Below are positions 7,895-15,925 of a stretch of DNA of 64,000 nt, in pieces. The notes under the pieces were generated by a model that was given only the letters and a program-made list of their open reading frames with translations, was not told the DNA's origin and ran no database searches. Where the stretch lies: assembly GCF_023516505.1 (NCBI RefSeq), contig NZ_JAMGBB010000001.1, positions 1,426,001-1,490,000 on the forward strand. The letters are read 5' to 3'. The position numbers were made by a program, and so were the translations under genes. The DNA comes from Sphingomonas brevis. GTDB lineage: Bacteria > Pseudomonadota > Alphaproteobacteria > Sphingomonadales > Sphingomonadaceae. Position 1 is the stretch's first letter. Every line of letters starts with the position of its first letter.

Positions 7895-8746
7895 ATGGCT
7901 TACGATCGTTATGACACGCGCCGCGGATGGCGCGAACCACGTTCACGCTGGCCCGGCGATTCTGGCGAAAGCCGCGGCTTCGGCCGCGACTACGATGATC
8001 GGGAACGAGGCTTCTTCGATCGCGCAGGTGATGAGGTTGCCAGCTGGTTCGGTGATGAGGATGCCGAACGGCGCCGCCGTGAGGATATGAAGCGGCTCGG
8101 CGACGATGATTTCTCGCGCTACGACCGTCAGGCGCGGTTCCGGGATGAAGGCTATCGCCGGCCCTATACCGGCCGCTTCTTCGGCCGCCGCGGATCCGGA
8201 GACGAGCAGGATCGCGGCATCGGCGCCGATCGCGGCTGGTCCTCGGACCGGTGGACCCCGGAACGGAGCCGCGACTGGAGCGGCACCGCGGGCCTACATG
8301 ACCCGCACTACAGCGAGTGGCGCCAACGCCAACTCGATGAGATCGACCGCGACTATGACGACTATCGCCGCGAGAATCAGAGCCGCTTCGAAAGCGATTT
8401 CGGCAATTGGCGGGCCAATCGCCAGGGCAAGCGCCAGCTACTTGGCCAAATCCGCGACCATATGAGCGTAGTTGGTTCCGACCAGGAGCACGTCGGAACG
8501 GTCGATTGTGTCCGCGGCGACCACATCGTTCTCACCAAAGGCGACAGCGAGGATGGCCGCCATCACATGCTTGGCTGCTCGTCGATCGACCGGGTCGAAG
8601 GCGACCAGGTGATCCTCGACCGGCCTGCGTCCGAGGTAAAGCAGCGGATCGAGAACGACGGCCGCGATCGCGGTCTCTTCCGTGACGAAGACGCCCGCGA
8701 CATCGGTCCGCACATGCTCAACCGCAGTTTTTCCGGCACCTACTAG
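7895..8746 (+). CDS. DUF2171 domain protein
   Basis: A 283-residue, highly charged soluble protein. Residues 1-180 are Arg/Asp/Tyr-rich and probably disordered, with a conserved-looking patch EVASWFGDEDAERRRREDM near 48-66. The DUF2171 domain, a PRC-barrel-like fold, covers about residues 185-245 (SDQEHVGTVDCVRGDHIVLT, then DQVILDRPA). Such proteins are common in sphingomonads and often link to general stress or desiccation; this role is inferred. The ATG at 7895 follows GGCGGAATTTCC. A strong terminator follows. Confidence 0.75.
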   Translation: MAYDRYDTRRGWREPRSRWPGDSGESRGFGRDYDDRERGFFDRAGDEVASWFGDEDAERRRREDMKRLGDDDFSRYDRQARFRDEGYRRPYTGRFFGRRGSGDEQDRGIGADRGWSSDRWTPERSRDWSGTAGLHDPHYSEWRQRQLDEIDRDYDDYRRENQSRFESDFGNWRANRQGKRQLLGQIRDHMSVVGSDQEHVGTVDCVRGDHIVLTKGDSEDGRHHMLGCSSIDRVEGDQVILDRPASEVKQRIENDGRDRGLFRDEDARDIGPHMLNRSFSGTY

Positions 8747-8785
8747 CGCCTGCGCCAGGATTAGCCCCCCGGCAGGCACATGGGA

Positions 8786-8817
8786 GGCCCGGCGCCACAA
8801 GCGCCGGGCCTTTCGTT
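8786..8817 (+). terminator. Rho-independent terminator
   Basis: A perfect 10-bp GC stem (GGCCCGGCGC at 8786-8795, GCGCCGGGCC at 8801-8810) with loop CACAA, followed by TTTCGTTT. It lies about 40 bases after the stop of the DUF2171 gene. Confidence 0.9.
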
Positions 8818-8869
8818 TGGAGCGCGACCGGCCTAATCGGTTTTGAAACGCGACCCGAGGAGAAGCGAA

Positions 8870-9859
8870 ATGGCCCGAGCCTGGCACTTGATGCGCCGTC
8901 CCAATGGCATGCCGGTTATCGAGGATTTCGCACTAAAGGATTATGCCCTGCCTGCCCTCGGCGAGGGCATGGCGCGGGTCAGGAACCGCTGGCTGTCTGT
9001 CGACCCTTACATGCGCGGCCGGATGAATGATGTGAAAAGCTATGTTCCTCCCTTCAGCCTCGACGCCCCGATGTCGGGCGGCGCGGTCGGCGAGGTAATC
9101 GAGAGCAACGACCCCAGCCTGGCACCCGGCGACATGGTTCTGCATATGAGCGGATGGCGCGACGAAACCATTGAGCCCGCTTCGAATTTCAACAAGCTGC
9201 CGCCAATCCCCGGGGTCGAGCCGCAGGCCTTCCTTGGCAATCTGGGGCTGACTGGCGGAACCGCCTACTTCGGCCTGCTCGATGCCGCCTCGGCCAAGGA
9301 AGGCGACATTGTGTTCGTTTCGGCCGCTGCCGGCGCGGTTGGATCGGCCGTGGTGCAAATCGCCAAGGCCAAGGGAATGACCGTAATCGGATCGGCCGGA
9401 GGCGCCGACAAATGCGACTTCGTCCAATCATTGGGCGCGGACGCAGTGATCGACTACAAGGCCGGCTCTCTGGTCAAGCAGCTGGCCGGGGCGGCCCCGG
9501 ACGGGATCGACGTCTATTTCGACAATGTCGGCGGCGATCATCTCGACGCGGCATTGGCGCTGGCCCGCAAGGACGCGCGCTTTGCCATTTGCGGAATGAT
9601 CGATATCTATAATGAGGCACAGCCGACCTCACTTAGGTACATCGCGCGGATCATTGCCATGCGTATCCGCCTTAAGGGCTTCATTTACACCGATTACATG
9701 GGCCAGCTCGGCGACTTCTACCGCGACATGGGCGGCTGGTTGGCGAGCGGCCAGGTCAAGTCGCGCGACACTGTGGTCGAAGGGCTGGATCAGACGCTCG
9801 ACGCGTTCCTTGGACTGTTCAAGGGCGCCAACACCGGCAAGATGCTTGTCCGGCTATAG
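8870..9859 (+). CDS. NADP-dependent medium-chain oxidoreductase (CurA/PTGR-like)
   Basis: A 329-residue zinc-independent medium-chain dehydrogenase/reductase of the leukotriene B4 12-hydroxydehydrogenase type. Such enzymes reduce alpha,beta-unsaturated carbonyls with NADPH. Visible signatures are the N-terminal SVDPYMRGRM, the cofactor loop AAAGAVGSAVVQIAKAKG, and DVYFDNVGGDHLDAAL. No zinc-binding cysteines are seen. ATG 8870 is chosen because GAGGAGAAGCG precedes it; an upstream ATG at 8843 has no ribosome site. Single-gene unit. The natural substrate is not evident. Confidence 0.88.
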   Translation: MARAWHLMRRPNGMPVIEDFALKDYALPALGEGMARVRNRWLSVDPYMRGRMNDVKSYVPPFSLDAPMSGGAVGEVIESNDPSLAPGDMVLHMSGWRDETIEPASNFNKLPPIPGVEPQAFLGNLGLTGGTAYFGLLDAASAKEGDIVFVSAAAGAVGSAVVQIAKAKGMTVIGSAGGADKCDFVQSLGADAVIDYKAGSLVKQLAGAAPDGIDVYFDNVGGDHLDAALALARKDARFAICGMIDIYNEAQPTSLRYIARIIAMRIRLKGFIYTDYMGQLGDFYRDMGGWLASGQVKSRDTVVEGLDQTLDAFLGLFKGANTGKMLVRL

Positions 9860-9898
9860 AGTATTCACGCTGACCTCGGACTGCTTGTACCGTCGACG

Positions 9899-10720
9899 CT
9901 AGCCAACCCTCGCCAGCACTTCGGCGCCGGATACGTCCTTTCGGCCTGCCCGTTGCGGCAGCAGCAAGATCAAGGCGATAATAATTCCCAGGAGGATCAG
10001 CGACGCGATCGGCCTACTGACATCAAGTCCGCCCTTGTCGATCGGCTTGTCAAAGAAATCGCCGACGGTTGCTCCAAGTGGGCGGGTCAGGATGAAGGAC
10101 GCCCAGAACAGGAAGACCCGGCTGATGCGGGTCCAATAATATAGTGCCGCCAGAATCAGCAGCGCGGCCCCGAACGCAATCGCCCCGCCCGCGTAGCCCA
10201 GCCCGGCGTCGGCAGCCCAATCGCCGAGCGCCGTCCCCAAGGTTTGCGAGAAGGTGATCGTGATCCAGTAAAATATTTCCTGGCGTGGGCTGACAACGGT
10301 GTTGACCGAGACGCTGCCGAGCGAACGATACCAGACGTAAAGAGTGCCCAGCACGCAAGCCAGCAGCAGCAATGAGCCTCCGGGGTATCCGATCCCGAGC
10401 GAACGATCGGCAAAGTCGGCAAGTGTCGTGCCCGCGGTGGTCGAAGCGATGATCGTCGCCCAGTACAGCCACGGGTTGAAACTCCTGGCCCGAATTTGCG
10501 CCCCGACCAGTACAACCAACAGCACGCCAAAAATGGCCGTTCCGACAAGATATCCGTTGAGCTCCGATTGGCCGGCATTCGCAGTGGTTTCGCCGAGCCA
10601 GCTCATCGAAACGCTATCGCCGCCGGTTTCACCCAGCGTGGTCGCCAATATCTTGATGATCCAGAAGCCTAGTGTGACGGCAGGAACCTTGGTCAGCGCG
10701 TCCCTTGATTCGTGAGTCAC
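9899..10720 (-). CDS. COG4705-type multi-spanning membrane protein
   Basis: A 273-residue integral membrane protein with about eight hydrophobic segments. Internal repeats follow the pattern FWIIKILATTLGETGGD, YWATIIASTTAGTTLADFAD, YWITITFSQTLGTALGDW and LFWASFILTRPLGATVGDFF. Each has a T-x-G-x-x-x-x-D/E motif, the hallmark of the COG4705 family, suggesting ion or small-molecule movement through a pseudo-symmetric fold. The function is not established. GTG 10720 is preferred because GGAGG sits 5 bases before it; the TTG at 10732 would place that site inside the gene. Confidence 0.75.
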   Translation of the reverse strand: MTHESRDALTKVPAVTLGFWIIKILATTLGETGGDSVSMSWLGETTANAGQSELNGYLVGTAIFGVLLVVLVGAQIRARSFNPWLYWATIIASTTAGTTLADFADRSLGIGYPGGSLLLLACVLGTLYVWYRSLGSVSVNTVVSPRQEIFYWITITFSQTLGTALGDWAADAGLGYAGGAIAFGAALLILAALYYWTRISRVFLFWASFILTRPLGATVGDFFDKPIDKGGLDVSRPIASLILLGIIIALILLLPQRAGRKDVSGAEVLARVG

Positions 10721-10811
10721 GTCGGCCTCCAATTGCGGGTACAGGGATGCATATGGCTCCGCCGAACGTTAACGTCCGATTTCCACCGGAATGAGCCGTG
10801 CTGGCGCGCGT

Positions 10812-11657
10812 CTAGGTCGCGTATTTACAGGTCGCCGGATTGCCGCTGCCAAGGCCGTTGCGCAGCGCTTCCATCCGCTGTGCCGAGGTGCCGTGGGTGA
10901 AATTGTCGGGTGAAACCTGGCCCTTGGTCAGCATGTCGTCGCCGATCGCTTCGGCCGCGCGCATCCCTTCCTCGATATCGCCCTGCTCGAGTGCGCCGGA
11001 ACGGTTGGCCCACACGCCGGCGTAGCAGTCGGCCTGAAGCTCGACGCCAACCTGGATCGCATTACCCTCGGCCTTGCCGATCCGCGCCTGGGCAGCCTGC
11101 GCCTTGTCGAGCGTTCCTTCCAGGTCCTGGATATGATGGCCGACTTCATGGGCGATAACATAGGCCTGGGCGAAATCGCCGGGCGCGCCGAACCGCCGCG
11201 ACAGTTCGTTGAAAAAGGCCGGATCGATATAAATCTGCTTGTCGGTCGGACAGTAGAAGGGACCCATCGCCGCCTGCGCCGCGCCGCAGCCCGACTGATT
11301 ATAGTCGGTGTATGCAACCAGCCGCGTCGGCGTATATTTTGCCCCGGCCTGGGTGAAGATCTGCCCCCAAACCTGCTCGGTCGAGCCAAGCACCTGGCGC
11401 ATGAACTTGCCGGTGTTGGGATCAAGCTTCGACGGTCCGCTTTCGCTCGACCCGCCGCCGAGCATCCCCCCGCCACCGCCCAATTGCGTCAGGGCGCAAT
11501 AGCCGAGCACCAGGATCAGCACGCCGACGATGCCGAAGCGCGATGCGACCAAGGGCAGGATCATGCCAAGTCCGCCGCCCAAGTTCATGCCACCGCCGCC
11601 GGATTGGCCGGTTCGATCTTCGAAATTGTCGCTTTCCGGTGAATCGCCAAAGCGCAT
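10812..11657 (-). CDS. Neutral zinc metallopeptidase, KPN_02809/YpfJ family
   Basis: A 281-residue membrane-anchored protease. After a glycine-rich N-terminus comes one membrane segment (about 34-57). The catalytic domain carries HExxH as H170-E171-H174 in AHEVGHHIQDLEG, and a downstream acidic helix (VELQADCYAGVW) that should give the third ligand. The physiological substrate is unknown in the family. ATG 11657 follows GGAGAG; an extension to 11798 reads only through the palindromic repeat and is rejected. It is divergent from the dehydrogenase at 11797. Confidence 0.88.
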   Translation of the reverse strand: MRFGDSPESDNFEDRTGQSGGGGMNLGGGLGMILPLVASRFGIVGVLILVLGYCALTQLGGGGGMLGGGSSESGPSKLDPNTGKFMRQVLGSTEQVWGQIFTQAGAKYTPTRLVAYTDYNQSGCGAAQAAMGPFYCPTDKQIYIDPAFFNELSRRFGAPGDFAQAYVIAHEVGHHIQDLEGTLDKAQAAQARIGKAEGNAIQVGVELQADCYAGVWANRSGALEQGDIEEGMRAAEAIGDDMLTKGQVSPDNFTHGTSAQRMEALRNGLGSGNPATCKYAT

Positions 11658-11721
11658 GCCAGCTCTCCTGCCTTGCCGTTTCAATGCGCCACCGTCGTTA
11701 CGGTTGCAATTGTAGCCGAAC

Positions 11722-11789
11722 CCGTCATTGCGAGGAGCCGTAGGCGACGCCGCAATCCATGGATTGCTTCGCTGCGCTCGCAATGACGG
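11722..11789. repeat. Palindromic intergenic repeat element
   Basis: A 68-bp dyad. The outer arms CCGTCATTGCGAG (11722-11734) and CTCGCAATGACGG (11777-11789) are perfect inverted copies, and the core GCAATCCATGGATTGC (11752-11767) is itself a palindrome. This matches the well-known short repeats of alphaproteobacteria whose translation reads LRAQRSNPWI and CARND. It fills the divergent promoter gap and its right end supplies the GGAG before the bdhA start. Confidence 0.85.
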
Positions 11790-11796
11790 AGTAACC

Positions 11797-12582
11797 ATGA
11801 AGCTTCAGGGGAAAACCGCTCTGGTCACCGGGTCGACCAGCGGCATCGGCCTCGCCATCGCCAGGGCATTTGCCTTCGAAGGCGCGAGCGTGATGATCAA
11901 CGGATTTGGCGACGCGGACGAGATTGAGGAGATCCGCCGCGAATTGGAGGCCTCGTCAGGCGCACAGGCACTTTACGACGGTGCAGACCTTGGCGATGCA
12001 GAGGCGATCGAAGCAATGATCCGCCGCTGTGGTCACGAGCTGACCGCGCCCGATATCCTGGTCAACAATGCCGGCATCCAGTTCGTCTCTCCGGTCGAAA
12101 GCTTTCCGGCCGAGAAGTGGGAGGCAATCCTGCGCATCAACCTCACCGCCGTATTCCACACCAGCAGGCTCACCCTGCCCGCAATGCGCCAGCGCGGCTG
12201 GGGCCGGATCATCAATACCGCCTCCGCGCACAGCCTCATCGCCTCGCCCAACAAATCGGCCTATGTCGCCGCCAAGCACGGCGTCGCTGGCTTCACCAAG
12301 TCGGTCGCGCTCGAAACCGCGCGCGACGGAGTGACCGTCAACTGCATTTCGCCCGGCTATGTCTGGACTCCGCTGGTCGAGAACCAGATTCCGGACACGA
12401 TGAAGGCAAGGAACCTGACCCGCGAAGAGGTAATGCAGGATGTTCTGCTCGCGGCCCAGCCGACCAAGCGGTTCGTCACGGTCGACGAGGTCGCCAGCTT
12501 GGCGCTTTACCTAACCAGCGACGGCGCGGCCTCGATCACCGGCGCCAACTTGTCGATGGACGGAGGCTGGACCGCCGCCTAG
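11797..12582 (+). CDS. bdhA: 3-hydroxybutyrate dehydrogenase
   Basis: A 261-residue short-chain dehydrogenase. It has the NAD-binding TGSTSGIG loop (11-18), the structural NNAG (90-93), and the catalytic S143, Y156 and K160. The D-3-hydroxybutyrate dehydrogenase signature is good across ASAHSLIASPNKSAYVAAKH and in the C-terminal GANLSMDGGWTA. The enzyme interconverts 3-hydroxybutyrate and acetoacetate in polyhydroxybutyrate or ketone-body use. ATG 11797 follows a GGAG belonging to the repeat element. The next gene starts 11 bp later and may share its transcript. Confidence 0.9.
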   Translation: MKLQGKTALVTGSTSGIGLAIARAFAFEGASVMINGFGDADEIEEIRRELEASSGAQALYDGADLGDAEAIEAMIRRCGHELTAPDILVNNAGIQFVSPVESFPAEKWEAILRINLTAVFHTSRLTLPAMRQRGWGRIINTASAHSLIASPNKSAYVAAKHGVAGFTKSVALETARDGVTVNCISPGYVWTPLVENQIPDTMKARNLTREEVMQDVLLAAQPTKRFVTVDEVASLALYLTSDGAASITGANLSMDGGWTAA

Positions 12583-12593
12583 GCTCGTCCGCG

Positions 12594-13208
12594 ATGCGGA
12601 TTCTCCTGGCGCTTGCCGCGCTAACCCTCGCCGCCTGCTCGACCGTTCCGGGAAGCGCCCCGGTACGATCCTCGACCGACTGGCGGCAGGTCGCGACTTC
12701 GGCCGACCGCACACGGCTGCGCGATTGGCGTGCGGCATTTGCCAAGGCGCTGTCCCAGGCCAAGGCCGCGGGCCATGGCGGGGAGGTTGCAAGCGAAGGC
12801 AAGCTGCTTGAACCCGACGCGGCGATCGGACAGGTGCCGATCCCCAACGGCCGCTATAAATGCAGGGTGATCAAGGTCGGCGCCAAGTCGCCGGGCCTGC
12901 TCGATTATGTTTCCTACCCCGCCTTTACCTGCCGCGTCAGCCAGGAGAAGGAGCTTCAGGGCTTCAACAAGCTGACCGGATCGCAGCGGCCGAGCGGAAT
13001 CATCTTTCCGGGAGACTCCCTCCGCCAGGTGTTCCTCGGCACGCTGGTTCTCGGCGACGAACGGCTGGCGATGCAATATGGCCGCGATCCCGATCGCGAC
13101 CTTGCCGGCTGGGTCGAACGAATTGATGGCAACCGGTGGCGGATGATCCTGCCCTACCCCCATTTTGAATCGACCCTCGATGTGATCGAGCTGGTCCCGG
13201 AGCAATGA
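12594..13208 (+). CDS. DUF4893 lipoprotein
   Basis: A 204-residue protein with a lipoprotein signal: MRILLALAALTLAACS, cysteine 15 in the lipobox. The mature part fits DUF4893, with stretches such as DWRAAFAKAL, IPNGRYKCRVIKVG and GWVERIDGNRWRMILPYP. It should be anchored to a membrane facing the periplasm. The function is unknown. It starts 11 bp after bdhA, and the M20 amidohydrolase starts immediately after its stop, so the three are probably one transcript. Confidence 0.8.
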   Translation: MRILLALAALTLAACSTVPGSAPVRSSTDWRQVATSADRTRLRDWRAAFAKALSQAKAAGHGGEVASEGKLLEPDAAIGQVPIPNGRYKCRVIKVGAKSPGLLDYVSYPAFTCRVSQEKELQGFNKLTGSQRPSGIIFPGDSLRQVFLGTLVLGDERLAMQYGRDPDRDLAGWVERIDGNRWRMILPYPHFESTLDVIELVPEQ

Positions 13209-13209
13209 C

Positions 13210-14526
13210 ATGAAGCGTAGTGTGCTGGCCTATCTCGCAGCTTCGATCCTGGCCACGCCCGCGTCCGCCGCAACGCTGGATGAAGCGATCCACAGCGACC
13301 TGCCGCAGCTGATGGATCTCTATCGCGACATGCACGCCAATCCCGAACTGTCGATGCAGGAAGTGCAGACCCCCGCCAAGCTCGCGCCGATGATGCGCAA
13401 GCTTGGCTTCGAGGTAACCGAACATGTCGGCAAGACGGCGCTGGTTGCAGTCATGCGCAACGGGCCCGGGCCGGTGCTGATGCTGCGCGCCGACATGGAC
13501 GCGCTTCCGGTCAAGGAACAGACCGGCCTGCCCTTCGCATCGAACGCAATCGGCAAGCTGCCCGACGGGAGCCCGACGCCGGTCATGCATGCCTGCGGCC
13601 ACGACACGCACATCGCTGCCTGGTACGGGATCGCCCGCCGGCTAGCGGCAATGAAGGACCAATGGTCGGGAACCCTGATCATGAACCTTCAGTCGGGCGA
13701 GGAGACCGGCGAAGGCGCCAGGGCAATGCTGGAGGATGGGCTTTACACCCGCTTTCCCAAGCCCAACACGGTCCTCGCCTTCCATGATTCGGCGATCCTC
13801 CCGGCAGGAACGATCGGCCTTACCCCGGGCTATACGACCGCCAGCGTCGACAATGTCGATGTGCTGGTTCGGGGCGTCGGCGGCCACGGTGCAAGCCCGC
13901 AATCGACCAAGGATCCAATTGTCCTGGCCTCGCGGATCGTGGTCGCGCTTCAAACCCTGGTCAGCCGGGAGAAAAACCCGCTCGACCCCGCGGTCCTGAC
14001 GGTCGGCAGCTTCCAGGCCGGCAACAAGCATAATGTCATTCCGGACGAGGCGAAGCTGCAGATTACCGTGCGCACCTACAAGCCCGAGGTGCGCAAGCTG
14101 TTGCTCGACGGAATCGCGCGGATCGCCCGCGGCGAAGCGATTTCGGCGGGCCTTCCCGACGACCGGATGCCGGTGGTCACCATTCGCGAAGGCCAGCATA
14201 CGCCGGCGACGTTCAACACGGAGAAGCTTGCCAATCACACGCTGGCCCTGTTCGGGCAGCATTTCGGGGCGGACAGGACAACGGTGCTTCAGCCGTTCAT
14301 GGTCGGCGAGGATGTCGGCCGCTACTGGCTCAACGACCCGGCCATCGAAGGAACATTGTTCTGGGTCGGCGGCGTGCCCAAAGCAAAGTGGGATGCAGCC
14401 GGGGGCGACACTACAAAGCTGCCGTCCTTGCACAGCCCGCTTTGGGCTCCGGACGCTGAAACTGTCATCTCCACCGCGACCGAGGCGATGACCGTGGCGG
14501 CGCTGGACGTATTGAAAAAGGGCTGA
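13210..14526 (+). CDS. Exported M20-family amidohydrolase/carboxypeptidase
   Basis: A 438-residue metallo-hydrolase with a signal peptide (ends about residue 20, TPASA), so periplasmic. M20D features are seen: ADMDALP at 94-100, HACGHDTH at 127-134, and catalytic E164-E165 in QSGEETGEGA. The lid domain carries GGHGASPQ. Relatives remove acyl groups from N-acyl amino acids or hippurate-like amides. The start lies 1 bp after the DUF4893 stop, indicating co-translation. The substrate is not predictable. Confidence 0.88.
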   Translation: MKRSVLAYLAASILATPASAATLDEAIHSDLPQLMDLYRDMHANPELSMQEVQTPAKLAPMMRKLGFEVTEHVGKTALVAVMRNGPGPVLMLRADMDALPVKEQTGLPFASNAIGKLPDGSPTPVMHACGHDTHIAAWYGIARRLAAMKDQWSGTLIMNLQSGEETGEGARAMLEDGLYTRFPKPNTVLAFHDSAILPAGTIGLTPGYTTASVDNVDVLVRGVGGHGASPQSTKDPIVLASRIVVALQTLVSREKNPLDPAVLTVGSFQAGNKHNVIPDEAKLQITVRTYKPEVRKLLLDGIARIARGEAISAGLPDDRMPVVTIREGQHTPATFNTEKLANHTLALFGQHFGADRTTVLQPFMVGEDVGRYWLNDPAIEGTLFWVGGVPKAKWDAAGGDTTKLPSLHSPLWAPDAETVISTATEAMTVAALDVLKKG

Positions 14527-14610
14527 GTCAACCGGGGGCAGCCTCAATTGCGCTGCTTGGCAATCGGCGTAATAGGGTGAAGCCAAACGCTGAATATAAG
14601 GGGGCGGGGC

Positions 14611-14946
14611 ATGGATTTCAGTTGCCGGTCAACGGACGGAATCCTGGTCGCGGCCGTTCACGGCCGGGTCGATGAGTCGACCTGGGAGGCGTTTGCGGAC
14701 CAGATGAGCGGGGCGATCGACCAGGCGGCCGGGGAAAAATTGTCGGAACTGATGCTCGACCTGTCGAACCTTGCCTATATGTCGTCGCGCGGCCTTCGAG
14801 TGCTGACCATCGCCAAGCGCCGGGCCGACACTGCGGGCCTAACCATCACCCTGGCGGCCCCGAACGAGGTCATGCGCGAGATCCTGGCAATCAGTCGCTA
14901 CGACAAGCTGTTTCACATCAGCGATTCCGTGGACACCGGCCAATGA
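14611..14946 (+). CDS. STAS-domain anti-sigma factor antagonist
   Basis: A 111-residue single STAS domain, the size of SpoIIAA/RsbV proteins. The core LMLDLSNLAYMSSRGLRVL (about 48-65) aligns with the phospho-serine loop of these proteins; S59 is the likely phosphorylation site and S58 replaces the usual Asp. Such proteins are switched by a HATPase kinase and a PP2C phosphatase. Both partners lie within 4.5 kb (15900-17957 and 19016-19435). ATG 14611 follows GGGGGCGGGGC. The next gene begins 19 bp later. Confidence 0.88.
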   Translation: MDFSCRSTDGILVAAVHGRVDESTWEAFADQMSGAIDQAAGEKLSELMLDLSNLAYMSSRGLRVLTIAKRRADTAGLTITLAAPNEVMREILAISRYDKLFHISDSVDTGQ

Positions 14947-14965
14947 CCCGGGGAGCCTGACCGAA

Positions 14966-15925
14966 ATGCTCGTCCGCTTTTGGGGGACCCGAGGGTCGCT
15001 ACCTGTAGCGGCCAAGGCCGATGCGATCCGGACCAAGATTGCCAAGGCGCTAGTCGCCGCCAACGGCCATTCGATTGCCAACCTCCAGCAGGCCGACGAC
15101 TTTATCGACCGCGAACTCGATTTCGCGGCCGGCGCGACCTACGGCGGCGCCACCGCCTGCGTCGAGATCGAAAGCGGCGACAGCTTTTTCATTTGCGACA
15201 TGGGCAGCGGCCTGCGCGAATTCGGGTTGAGCACCATTAAGCGGTGCGCCGATGGTCACGCGCGCATCTACAATTTCTTCCAGTCGCATCTGCACTGGGA
15301 CCATATAATGGGCTTCCCCTTTTTCGTTCCTTCCTTCGACCCCGCGGCGGTCATCCGGATCCATTCGGCCCACCCCGACGCGGAAGACGCGCTCCGACGC
15401 CAGCAGGAAGAGATCAGCTTCCCCGTCCCGTTCGATTGGCTGCGGGCAAGCATCGAGTTCGTCACCATGACGCCCGGTGAGCCGATCGAGGTCGACGGGC
15501 TGAAGGTGGTGGCGGAGAAGCAGCAGCACTCGCATGACAGCTACGGCTATCGCTTTACCGATGGCAGCGGGCGAACGATCGTGTTCAGCACCGACAGCGA
15601 ACATAAGGTCGACGATATGAAGGATGAGGCGGCCTTCATTGAGTTTTTCCGCGATGCCGACCTCGTCATCTGCGACACCATGTATTCGCTCGCCGACAGC
15701 GTCTCGATGAAGGAGGATTGGGGACATTCAAGCAACATTGTCGCGATCGACCTGTGTCACGAGGCGGGCGCCAGGCGGCTGGCCCTGTTCCATCACGAGC
15801 CGACCTATGACGACGAGGCTATCCAGCGAATGCACCAGGAAAGCATCCGTTACGAAGAGCTGACGCGCGAAGGCAGCGCGCTTGAGGTGCTATGCGCATA
15901 TGACGGACTCGAAATCCGCCTCTAA
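14966..15925 (+). CDS. Metallo-beta-lactamase-fold hydrolase, phosphodiesterase-like
   Basis: A 319-residue cytosolic protein. The N-terminus MLVRFWGTRGSLPVAA and the metal motif H108-H110-D112-H113 (SHLHWDH), with later FSTDSEH and FHHEPTYDD, fit the branch that includes cyclic-nucleotide phosphodiesterases and RNase Z-like enzymes. Its placement between a STAS protein and the CHASE2 phosphatase, overlapping the latter by 26 bp, suggests a signalling role, perhaps second-messenger hydrolysis; that is inference. No signal peptide. Confidence 0.8.
   Translation: MLVRFWGTRGSLPVAAKADAIRTKIAKALVAANGHSIANLQQADDFIDRELDFAAGATYGGATACVEIESGDSFFICDMGSGLREFGLSTIKRCADGHARIYNFFQSHLHWDHIMGFPFFVPSFDPAAVIRIHSAHPDAEDALRRQQEEISFPVPFDWLRASIEFVTMTPGEPIEVDGLKVVAEKQQHSHDSYGYRFTDGSGRTIVFSTDSEHKVDDMKDEAAFIEFFRDADLVICDTMYSLADSVSMKEDWGHSSNIVAIDLCHEAGARRLALFHHEPTYDDEAIQRMHQESIRYEELTREGSALEVLCAYDGLEIRL

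Noticed and set aside
11658-11798. N-terminal extension of the zinc metallopeptidase
   Set aside because: The extra residues are the translation of the palindromic repeat; ATG 11657 has a good ribosome site.
12117-12593. Upstream extension of the DUF4893 frame within bdhA
   Set aside because: It overlaps bdhA in another frame; the lipoprotein signal begins at ATG 12594.
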